A DNA stretch of 5,648 bases from Pseudomonadota bacterium (lineage in GTDB: Bacteria; Desulfobacterota; Desulfobulbia; Desulfobulbales; Desulfobulbaceae): contig WQUH01000103.1 in assembly GCA_009782165.1 (NCBI GenBank), positions 1-5,648 of the forward strand, written 5' to 3'. Below are positions 1 through 5,648 of the stretch, in pieces (the first letter of the stretch is position 1; each line of letters opens with the position of its first letter). Position numbers and translations under genes: made by a program. Below the pieces are notes generated by a model. It was not told the origin of the DNA. It ran no database searches and saw only the letters and a list, made by a program, of their open reading frames with translations.

Positions 1-551
<551 letters not shown>

Positions 552-565
<14 letters not shown>

Positions 566-1613
566 CCGTTTGGGCTGCCGGGCGGTCGGTTCCCGGCTTG
601 GCCCCGTCGACGGCCCCCTGGGGCTGCTCGACGGCGCGCGACCTCTTCGGGGCGCTGCCGGCCTCCTTCTCCTTGGTCCCGCCGGCGGCCTCGGCGGCTG
701 CCGACCTCTTCGGGGCGCTGACGGTTTCCTTCTCCTTGGCCCCGCCGGTGGTTCCCTGGGCCTCGGTGACCATCTTCTGAAGACTGGTCAGGGAGCGGTC
801 CTTCACCGGCCGACTGTTGATGAACAGCGACGGGGTGGAGTTGACATCGGCGATCATGGCGTCGTTTCTGTCCTTGGCCAACTGCGCCTGCACCTCGGGG
901 CTGGCCAGATCGGCGCGGAATTTTTCCATGTTGAGGCCGGCCCGCACGGCTGCCTCCTCGATGGTGTTCGGCGTCCAGTTGGTGGTTTGGAACAGGGCGT
1001 CATGCATCTCCCAGAATTTTCCCTGTTTCTGGGCGGCAATCGCGGCCAGGGCGGCCGGTTCGGCAAAGGGATGCATGGGCAGCGGCAGATGCTTGAAGAT
1101 GACGCGCAGGGTGTCCTGGTTTTTGGCCTGCAACTCGGCCAGCACCGGTTCGAGCTTGCTGCACCAGGGGCACTCGAAATCGGAGAACAGCACCAGGGTG
1201 ACCGGGGCGTCCGTCTTGCCCCGCACCGGCGCGCCGATAATGTCGATCTTCTGGCTGAAGCTGACGTCGATGGCGCTGTAGGTGTTGGTTTTGCTGTTGA
1301 TCAGATAGAGGGTTTCGCCACGGGCGGCGATGTCGATGGCGGTGACGTTGGGGTCGACCGGCAGCGCGCCCAGTTGGACGCCGTCGGGCGAAAAGATATA
1401 CACCTTGGCGTCGGCGGCCAGGATGAACACCTTTTTGTTGTCAAGGGACTGGGCAAGGTCGAGCGGCTTGGCCGGGACCGGCCAGGAAGCCTGAACCGAC
1501 CAGTTGAGTTCCCCGGCGCTGTTGTTTTTCCTGGGTTCCTGGGCGAAAACGGTCAGCGGCAGCAGCAGGACGGCACAGAGGGCGATGGTTTTCATGTTCA
1601 GTATGGAGTTCAT
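552..1613 (-). CDS. Secreted DsbA/DsbG-type thioredoxin-fold protein with extra N-terminal module and repeated C-terminal tail
   Basis: Probable periplasmic thiol-disulfide oxidoreductase (oxidase, isomerase or reductase not decidable), 353 aa. Residues 1-24 are a Sec signal peptide: MNSILNMK, hydrophobic ALCAVLLLPLTVFA, likely cleavage after FA before QEP. Residues about 48-120 are short beta-rich stretches (KVFILAADAKVYIFSPDGV, ETLYLINSKTNTYSAIDV) resembling beta-propeller blades. The thioredoxin fold spans about 122-285, with active site CPWC at 148-151 in LVLFSDFECPWC, a helical insertion with KFWEMHDALF, and the cis-Pro loop TP at 260-261 (NSTPSLFIN). This fits the Thioredoxin_4/DsbA-like family. 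The last 65 residues are a Gly/Ala/Lys/Glu/Pro tail with a 21-residue tandem repeat. The ATG at 1613 has AAGGA 12 bases upstream; the second Met (residue 7) gives a more compact signal peptide but no Shine-Dalgarno. The gene overlaps phoH by 14 bases. No DsbB/DsbD partner is in the window, so the redox partner is unknown. Confidence 0.92.
639..750 (-). repeat. In-gene tandem repeat, 63-base period, two copies
   Basis: Bases 639-687 and 702-750 are 49-base near-copies that differ at five positions by my alignment, with a 63-base period that keeps the reading frame. They encode residues about 290-304 and 311-325 of the DsbA-like protein, following the pattern GG-[A/T]-KEKE-xx-SAPKRS. The repeat sits in the low-complexity tail after the thioredoxin fold and looks like a recent in-frame duplication. 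Confidence 0.85.
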
Positions 1614-1899
1614 GGGGTTGGGCTATCCTTGGCGTTGGGCAATGGGTTGACGGTGAGGCCGGATCAGGGCCGCGAAATCCCCGCGCAACACGCCGGGCGG
1701 TTGCCGTCCGGGGAAGACATCCCCCTATATACTGATAGCGCCGCGAATGCGCAAGCGGCAAGAAGGACGGAATCTTTTCCGCCCAGGAGGGCAGGGTGGC
1801 GGCGGCTTCTTGACCGCTTGTCCGGCGGCCGGGCGGTGGCCATGCACCGGGGAGAAACCGGCGGCGCCGGAACGGGCAAAACAGGTTTGTTTGGTGATC
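1614..1899. other. Left part of divergent intergenic region; no gene seen
   Basis: This stretch lies between the start of the DsbA-like gene and the nrdJ promoter region. It is GC-rich in most of its length, with a short AT-richer patch near 1720-1735. No reading frame here has a convincing start, ribosome binding site or recognisable protein, and I see no tRNA-like or riboswitch-like fold. It should contain the promoter for the leftward DsbA-like/phoH pair; one weak candidate is listed separately. Confidence 0.6.
1726..1754 (-). promoter_or_regulatory. Weak candidate sigma70 promoter for the DsbA-like/phoH pair
   Basis: Read on the minus strand, TTGCGC (1754-1749) and TATATA (1731-1726) are separated by 17 bases. 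The -10 is good and the -35 matches the consensus only in its TTG. It would put the transcript start near 1719, about 105 bases before the ATG at 1613. This is the best-looking AT-rich hexamer in an otherwise GC-rich stretch, but such matches arise easily by chance. Confidence 0.3.
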
Positions 1900-1925
1900 T
1901 TGTTGAAAACAGGACTATTTTAAAA

Positions 1926-1941
1926 ACACTACATGTGGCAT
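1926..1941 (+). promoter_or_regulatory. NrdR box 1 (distal)
   Basis: The 16-mer ACACTACATGTGGCAT matches the NrdR consensus acaCwAtATaTwGtgt at 11 of 16 positions, including all six strongly conserved ones (C4, A6, A8, T9, T11, G13). It is weaker than box 2 alone. Its spacing, 16 bases before box 2 and 32 bases start to start, is the pairing described for NrdR sites in ribonucleotide reductase promoters. NrdR is a zinc-finger/ATP-cone repressor that senses dATP/ATP. Confidence 0.7.
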
Positions 1942-1950
1942 TTATTGCGC

Positions 1951-1977
1951 TTGATGTACTCTATATGTTGTGATAAT
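1951..1977 (+). promoter_or_regulatory. Extended -10 promoter of nrdJ
   Basis: The sequence TGTGATAAT (1969-1977) contains a 5-of-6 -10 hexamer (GATAAT, 1972-1977) preceded by the TGn extension. TTGATG at 1951-1956 can serve as a poor -35 with a short 15-base spacer. Transcription would start near 1984, giving a leader of about 115 bases. The overlap with the NrdR boxes supports this assignment more than the hexamers do. Confidence 0.55.
1958..1973 (+). promoter_or_regulatory. NrdR box 2 (promoter-proximal)
   Basis: The 16-mer ACTCTATATGTTGTGA matches the NrdR consensus at 13 of 16 positions, including all six core positions. It lies between the proposed -35 and -10 elements and overlaps the first two bases of the -10, as expected for a repressor that blocks RNA polymerase. 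Together with box 1 it makes a tandem operator about three helical turns in period, 126 bases upstream of the nrdJ start codon. Confidence 0.8.
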
Positions 1978-2025
1978 GTGCCGCTGGCTCCAAGGATCGC
2001 AGGGGCCGGGCGCAGGGCGGGACAT

Positions 2026-2043
2026 GCCGCGTGCGGCCGGCAT
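2026..2043 (+). other. GC-rich alternative hairpins in the nrdJ leader
   Basis: The perfect inverted repeat GCCGC-GT-GCGGC (2026-2037) competes with a second pairing, ATGCCG (2024-2029) with CGGCAT (2038-2043). Both use the same bases, so only one can form. The two-base loop of the first is too tight as drawn and would open. No cobalamin riboswitch signature is present, and a regulatory role is speculative in GC-rich DNA. Confidence 0.25.
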
Positions 2044-2055
2044 CCGGTGGCCCAG

Positions 2056-2067
2056 GAGAGAGAGAGA
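2056..2067 (+). repeat. (GA)6 dinucleotide tract in the nrdJ leader
   Basis: Six uninterrupted GA units lie about 30 bases before the nrdJ start, followed by a run of seven A at 2073-2079. Both are simple repeats prone to length change. They make the leader next to the ribosome binding site purine-rich and probably unstructured. Confidence 0.8.
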
Positions 2068-2078
2068 CAGACAAAAAA

Positions 2079-2102
2079 ATGCGGAGGAAGAGGCCAGCAT
2101 GA
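2079..2102 (+). other. Possible 7-residue upstream ORF overlapping the nrdJ start (ATGA)
   Basis: An ATG at the end of the A7 run opens the frame MRRKRPA and stops at TGA 2100-2102, which overlaps the nrdJ ATG at 2099-2101. Three of its seven codons are CGG or AGG arginine codons, and it contains the Shine-Dalgarno used by nrdJ. Its own ribosome binding site is poor, since the nearest AGGAG is about 20 bases upstream. The frame is real; its translation is conjecture. Confidence 0.25.
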
Positions 2103-4264
2103 GCACACCCCGGCAGCAACTGACCGAGACGGCGGAAACGGTACTTGAACGGCGCTACTACCTGAAGGATGCGGAGGGCAGGCCGCTGGAAAACTGGGAA
2201 ACCCTCTGCCGCCGGGTGGCGGACGCGGTGGCCCTGGTGGACAGCGACCAGCCCGATTACCAGGGCTTGGCCGACCGCTTCTTCACCATGATCTACCAGC
2301 TCGATTTTCTGCCCAATTCGCCCTGCCTGATGAATGCCGGCACCGACCTCGGCCAGTTGTCGGCCTGCTTCGTGCTGCCGGTGGAAGATTCGATGGACGG
2401 CATCTTCACATCCATCCGCAACGGCGCCCTGGTCCACAAGACCGGCGGCGGCACCGGCTACTCCTTTTCCCGGCTGCGGGCCAAGAACTCGGCGGTCCGC
2501 TCCACCCAGGGCGTGGCCTCCGGGCCCTTGAGTTTCGCCGCCGTGTTCGACGCCGCCACCGAGACCATCAAGCAGGGCGGCAAGCGCCGCGGCGCCAACA
2601 TGGGCGTGCTCCGGGTCGACCATCCGGACATCCAGGAATTCATCGTCGCCAAGCAGGATCAGACCCGCTACACCAACTTCAACTTCAGCGTCGCCATCAC
2701 CGACCTGTTCATGAACGCGGTCAAAAACGACCTCGAATACGACCTGATCGACCCGGCCCTCGGCACCATCACCCAGACCCTGCGCGCCCGCGATGTCTTC
2801 GATAAGATTGTCGATCTCGCCTGGCACAACGGCGAACCCGGCGTGCTCTTCATCGATGCCGCCAACCGCGACAACGCCACCCCGCAGCTCGGCAGGTTCG
2901 AGGCGACCAACCCCTGCGGCGAGCAGTGGCTCCTGCCCTACGAATCGTGCAACCTGGGTTCGATCAATCTGGCGCAGTACGTGCGGGAGGGCGCGGTCGA
3001 CTGGGAGCGCCTCGGCGCCACCGCCCGGCTGGCGGTCCGCTTTCTCGACAACGTCATCGACTGCAACCGCTTTCCCATTCCCGAAATCGCCGCGATGACC
3101 CAGAAGACCCGCAAGGTCGGCCTGGGGATCATGGGCCTGCACGACATGCTCATCCAGTTGGAATTGCCCTATGGCAGCGAGGAGGGGCGGCAGGCCGCGG
3201 CTGCGGTCATGGCCTTCATCCGCAGGGAGGCCGAGGCCGCCTCCATCGATCTGGCGGCCTCAAAGAGCCCGTTTCCGGCCTACGACCCGGCGGTCAACGC
3301 CTATCCGGCCCGCCGCAACGCCGCCCTGACCTCGATCCAGCCCACCGGCACGGTGTCGATGATCGCCGACTGCGCCTCCGGCTGCGAACCCTATTTTTCC
3401 ATCGTCATGATCAAGAACGTCATGGATGGCGACCGGCTGCTCATGGTCAACAAGCTGTTTGAGCGGGTGGCCCGGGCCGAGGGCTTTTATTCCGCCGAGC
3501 TCATGGAAAAGGTGGCCGCCAGCGGCACGGTCATCGGTCATGCCGATATTCCGGGCAAATGGCAGGAGATTTTCCGCACCGCCCAGGATATCGGCCCGGA
3601 ACAGCACATCCGCATGCAGGGCACCCTTCAGGGCAACGGGGTCGACGCCTCGATCTCCAAAACCATCAACCTGCCGGCCACGGCCACCCAGGACGACGTG
3701 CGCACCTCCTATATGCTCGGCTTCGAACTGGGCTGCAAGGGCCTGACCGTCTACCGCGACGGCTCGCGCGACCACCAGGTGCTCAACACCGTGGCCGCCA
3801 GCCCGGACAAGACCGCCGTGACCTCCAGCGGCGGGCTGGTGGGCAAGGCCACCCTGCCCGATGTGCTCAGCGCCAAACGCTACCGGCTCAAGGATATCAA
3901 CCAGGAAACCATCTACCTGATTGTCTGTTTTGACGAAGATGAGAAGCCCATGGAGGTATTTGCCAAGTTTCCCTTTGACAATCGGGTTGATCTGAAGGAT
4001 AAGTCCACTATGTGGACCACTACCTGCCGCCTGGTGTCTCTGGCCCTGCGCTACCAGATTCCCATGGACGAGATCATCAAGCAGTTGGATCGTTCTTCCG
4101 GCCACATGCTCGATCTTCCGGCCCAGTTGGGCAAGCTGCTGAAATCGTTCATGGCTGCCACCCAGCACGGCTTCGCCTCGGTCTGTCCCGAATGTCAGGG
4201 CAGGCTGGTGTTCGAGGAAGGGTGCGAGGTCTGCCGGGATTGCGGTTACTCGAAATGCTCGTGA
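2099..4264 (+). CDS. nrdJ: Adenosylcobalamin-dependent (class II) ribonucleoside-diphosphate reductase
   Basis: Reduces ribonucleotides to deoxyribonucleotides with a B12-derived radical, independent of oxygen; cytoplasmic, 721 aa. NSPCLMNAG (73-81) and LSACFV (88-92) carry the first redox cysteine, probably C90. Next come KTGGGTGYSFSRLR (114-127) and KRRGANMG (162-169). The catalytic loop NPCGE (271-275) gives the thiyl-radical cysteine C273 with N271 and E275. C284 in ESCNLGSIN, 11 residues later, is the second redox cysteine, the spacing expected for class II enzymes. PTGTVS is at 415-420. After the barrel, residues about 590-670 resemble the TSCPD domain, and the end (C696, C699, C709, C712, C715, C720) is the cysteine-rich thiol-relay/zinc-ribbon tail. 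No N-terminal ATP-cone is present. The ATG at 2099 is chosen because GGAGG (2083-2087) precedes it and homology-like sequence begins after it; the frame is open back to 1970, across the promoter. Regulation is probably by NrdR. Confidence 0.96.
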   Translation: MSTPRQQLTETAETVLERRYYLKDAEGRPLENWETLCRRVADAVALVDSDQPDYQGLADRFFTMIYQLDFLPNSPCLMNAGTDLGQLSACFVLPVEDSMDGIFTSIRNGALVHKTGGGTGYSFSRLRAKNSAVRSTQGVASGPLSFAAVFDAATETIKQGGKRRGANMGVLRVDHPDIQEFIVAKQDQTRYTNFNFSVAITDLFMNAVKNDLEYDLIDPALGTITQTLRARDVFDKIVDLAWHNGEPGVLFIDAANRDNATPQLGRFEATNPCGEQWLLPYESCNLGSINLAQYVREGAVDWERLGATARLAVRFLDNVIDCNRFPIPEIAAMTQKTRKVGLGIMGLHDMLIQLELPYGSEEGRQAAAAVMAFIRREAEAASIDLAASKSPFPAYDPAVNAYPARRNAALTSIQPTGTVSMIADCASGCEPYFSIVMIKNVMDGDRLLMVNKLFERVARAEGFYSAELMEKVAASGTVIGHADIPGKWQEIFRTAQDIGPEQHIRMQGTLQGNGVDASISKTINLPATATQDDVRTSYMLGFELGCKGLTVYRDGSRDHQVLNTVAASPDKTAVTSSGGLVGKATLPDVLSAKRYRLKDINQETIYLIVCFDEDEKPMEVFAKFPFDNRVDLKDKSTMWTTTCRLVSLALRYQIPMDEIIKQLDRSSGHMLDLPAQLGKLLKSFMAATQHGFASVCPECQGRLVFEEGCEVCRDCGYSKCS

Positions 4265-4315
4265 CGGGTCACGTCGGAGCACGGTGGGTTTAATACATTA
4301 ACTGTAAAGAAATGT

Positions 4316-5524
4316 ATGATAAAAAAAGTCGATGTCGATAATCTCATGGTTGGAGTTTTTGTTCATGACTTCAACTGCGACTGGAATGGCCGGCACCTGT
4401 ATGTCGAACCAAACTACATCAAGAGTGAAATTACTATTGAGGTTCTGAAAAAATGGAACATCAAAGAGGTCTTTATCGACACCGATCGGGGCCTGGATGT
4501 CAAGCAAATAAAATCCATCAATGAAAAGGTAAGTTTCGACAGCCCCTTTGGCCGCAAGCGGCAGCTCGACGCGCCTGACGTGCCGTTGAAGGTTGAATTG
4601 AAATCATCCAAGGAAATTACCGATAATGCTGTCAAGCTCGTGGACCAGGCGTATCGGCAGGTGATGAACGGGGACATACCCGAAGTCGAGCCCTTCTTTG
4701 AAATGGCGCAACAGATGCGGGTTTCGATTCAAAGAAACCGCGACGCCCTTTCGCTCTTGAGCCGTATCCGCAAAAAAGACAAATACACCCTGGCCCATTC
4801 GGTCAGCGTCAGTTCCCATGTCCTGAATATGTGCCATTACTACGACATCCCGGAGCAACAGAGCCTCGACATGGGGGTTGGCGCCCTGCTGCACGATATC
4901 GGCAAGGCGCTGGTGCCGCAGACCATTCTGAACAAACCGGGCAGGCTCACCGAGGATGAGTTCGCCGAAATGAAACGGCATACCGAGTTGTCCATGGAAC
5001 TGCTGACCAAAACAAAAAATGTGCCGCTGGAGGGATTCGATATTGCCCTGCACCACCACGAGCGATATGACGGCAGGGGATACCCCCATGGCCTGAGCAG
5101 AGACCGGATCAGTTTTGCGGCCCAGGTCACCAGCGTCTGCGACGTGTTCGACGCCGTTACCTCGGAACGATGCTACAAGGCCGGCATGGAAGCGGTTCTG
5201 GGTTTGCGCATCATTTACGAGGGCAGCGGCGCGCAGTTCAACAAGGAACTGTCCCATGATTTCATCCACTGCGTCGGCATGTACCCGGTCGGCACCTGCG
5301 TGGTGCTGGAGGACGGGAGAAGCGGGGTGGTGATCGGGTCGACCCAGGACGTGACGCGGCCGGTCGTGCAGATCCTGTACGATGAAACGAAAAAGAAACG
5401 GTTGGCCTCGACCAAGGTCGATCTGTCCAAAACCAACGACGCGATTGTCAGCTACAACGATGCGAGAAGGTTTGGCCTGACCTACGATCAACTGTTGAAA
5501 AAATTTCTGCTACAGCAGCATTGA
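4316..5524 (+). CDS. HD-GYP domain protein with N-terminal DUF3391, probable cyclic-di-GMP phosphodiesterase
   Basis: Probable cytoplasmic phosphodiesterase hydrolysing cyclic-di-GMP, 402 aa with no membrane segment or signal peptide. Residues 1-60 (VDNLMVGVFVHDFNCDW ... EVFIDTDRG) match DUF3391, common in front of HD-GYP. A linker of about 75 residues follows. The HD-GYP domain spans about 145-320: H161, HDIGK (193-197), H222, HHERYDGRGYP (247-257) and D276 in SVCDVFDAVTSER, so the two-metal ligands and the GYP signature are intact. A C-terminal beta-rich piece (about 322-370, YPVGTCVVLEDGRSGVVIG) is typical of this subfamily. The ATG lies 51 bases after nrdJ, with only a weak AAAGA-type ribosome binding site and no terminator between, so read-through is plausible. 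The first 80 codons are more AT-rich than nrdJ. There is no receiver or PAS domain, so the input signal is unknown. Confidence 0.93.
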   Translation: MIKKVDVDNLMVGVFVHDFNCDWNGRHLYVEPNYIKSEITIEVLKKWNIKEVFIDTDRGLDVKQIKSINEKVSFDSPFGRKRQLDAPDVPLKVELKSSKEITDNAVKLVDQAYRQVMNGDIPEVEPFFEMAQQMRVSIQRNRDALSLLSRIRKKDKYTLAHSVSVSSHVLNMCHYYDIPEQQSLDMGVGALLHDIGKALVPQTILNKPGRLTEDEFAEMKRHTELSMELLTKTKNVPLEGFDIALHHHERYDGRGYPHGLSRDRISFAAQVTSVCDVFDAVTSERCYKAGMEAVLGLRIIYEGSGAQFNKELSHDFIHCVGMYPVGTCVVLEDGRSGVVIGSTQDVTRPVVQILYDETKKKRLASTKVDLSKTNDAIVSYNDARRFGLTYDQLLKKFLLQQH

Positions 5525-5560
5525 CCCTTGGGCCGCAGGCGAACCCCAACGGTTGCGTAG

Positions 5561-5579
5561 GGGCGAGCATTGCTCGCCC
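5561..5579. repeat. Palindrome 1 (9-base arms, 1-base spacer)
   Basis: GGGCGAGCA-T-TGCTCGCCC is perfectly symmetrical about base 5570 and sits 36 bases after the HD-GYP stop codon. With its flank GTAGG it resembles the dispersed GTAGGGGCGA...TCGCCC palindromes seen in many bacterial genomes, sometimes with REP-associated transposases. No T-run follows, so it is not a classic terminator. Confidence 0.8.
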
Positions 5580-5586
5580 GTGCTGA

Positions 5587-5614
5587 TCGTTCCCACGCCC
5601 CTGCGTGGGAACGA
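5587..5614. repeat. Palindrome 2 (12-base arms, 4-base loop)
   Basis: TCGTTCCCACGC and GCGTGGGAACGA pair perfectly around a CCCT loop, making a very stable stem. From memory, CGTTCCCACGC...GCGTGGGAACG is a widespread dispersed hairpin family in proteobacterial genomes. It has no run of T after it. Confidence 0.85.
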
Positions 5615-5622
5615 ACCCCCCA

Positions 5623-5639
5623 GCAGGCGTCCCGCCTGC
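5623..5639. repeat. Palindrome 3 (7-base arms, 3-base loop)
   Basis: GCAGGCG and CGCCTGC pair perfectly around TCC. The arm GCAGGCG also occurs once at 5535-5541, just before palindrome 1. The sequence resembles another common dispersed short palindrome, and the cluster may continue beyond the window edge at 5648. Confidence 0.7.
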
Positions 5640-5648
5640 ATGTTCGCA

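Noticed and set aside
1664..1879. A 71-codon minus-strand frame in the intergenic region
   Set aside because: It needs a TTG start without a Shine-Dalgarno and has an unrecognisable Arg/Pro/Ser-rich product.
1891..1921. Alternative promoter with TTGGTG and TATTTT upstream of the NrdR boxes
   Set aside because: The spacer is 19 bases and both hexamers are poor; the extended -10 at 1969-1977 is better and is overlapped by the operator.
1970..2098. A 43-codon N-terminal extension of NrdJ
   Set aside because: The frame is open, but it would start inside the promoter and NrdR box 2, and the strong GGAGG precedes the ATG at 2099.
1978..2098. Cobalamin riboswitch in the leader of the B12-dependent enzyme
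   Set aside because: The leader is only about 115 bases and I find no B12-box-like sequence; the paired stems are short.
1961..3142. A 393-codon minus-strand frame antisense to nrdJ
   Set aside because: It covers the conserved nrdJ catalytic region and has no family resemblance; it is a compositional shadow.
4261..4272. GTGAC-GG-GTCAC inverted repeat at the nrdJ stop codon as a terminator
   Set aside because: The 5-base arms with a 2-base loop are too small and no T-run follows.
3260..4282. A 340-codon minus-strand frame antisense to the 3' half of nrdJ
   Set aside because: Same reason: low-complexity Gly/His/Asp-rich product opposite conserved coding sequence.
4604..5491. A 295-codon minus-strand frame antisense to the HD-GYP gene
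   Set aside because: It lies opposite the HD-GYP motifs and has no independent ribosome binding site or domain.
5561..5639. CRISPR array
   Set aside because: The palindromes differ from each other and there is no regularly spaced identical repeat.

Overview
The window looks like chromosomal DNA from a GC-rich Gram-negative bacterium. The signs are a periplasmic DsbA-type protein with a Sec signal peptide, an HD-GYP protein of the DUF3391 type, and a B12-dependent (class II) ribonucleotide reductase under what looks like NrdR control. The mix of gene families and the palindromic intergenic repeats would fit a Desulfobacterota (deltaproteobacterial) genome. That placement is an impression from gene content and was not tested by any search.

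Layout. On the minus strand, reading right to left, a 353-aa secreted DsbA/thioredoxin-like protein (1613-552) runs into the start of phoH (565, leaving the window at base 1), with a 14-base overlap. A 485-base divergent intergenic region (1614-2098) separates this pair from the plus-strand genes. Its left two thirds show no gene. Its right part holds two NrdR-box-like 16-mers spaced 32 bases start to start, an extended -10 promoter overlapping the second box, and a GC-rich leader with a GA repeat and a 7-codon upstream ORF. nrdJ (2099-4264, 721 aa) follows, then after 51 bases a 402-aa HD-GYP protein (4316-5524). The last 124 bases hold three separate perfect palindromes resembling dispersed REP/MITE-type repeats.

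How the parts relate. NrdJ makes deoxyribonucleotides with adenosylcobalamin and needs no oxygen; the NrdR boxes predict repression when dATP/ATP levels are high. The HD-GYP protein is a probable cyclic-di-GMP phosphodiesterase and may be co-transcribed with nrdJ, though no functional link is evident. The DsbA-like protein acts outside the cytoplasm while PhoH is a cytoplasmic ATPase, so their coupling is probably one of expression only. I see no phage, CRISPR, transposase, tRNA or rRNA. The most unusual points are the promoter architecture of nrdJ, its overlapping mini-ORF, the extra N-terminal module and repeated tail of the DsbA-like protein, and the palindrome cluster.
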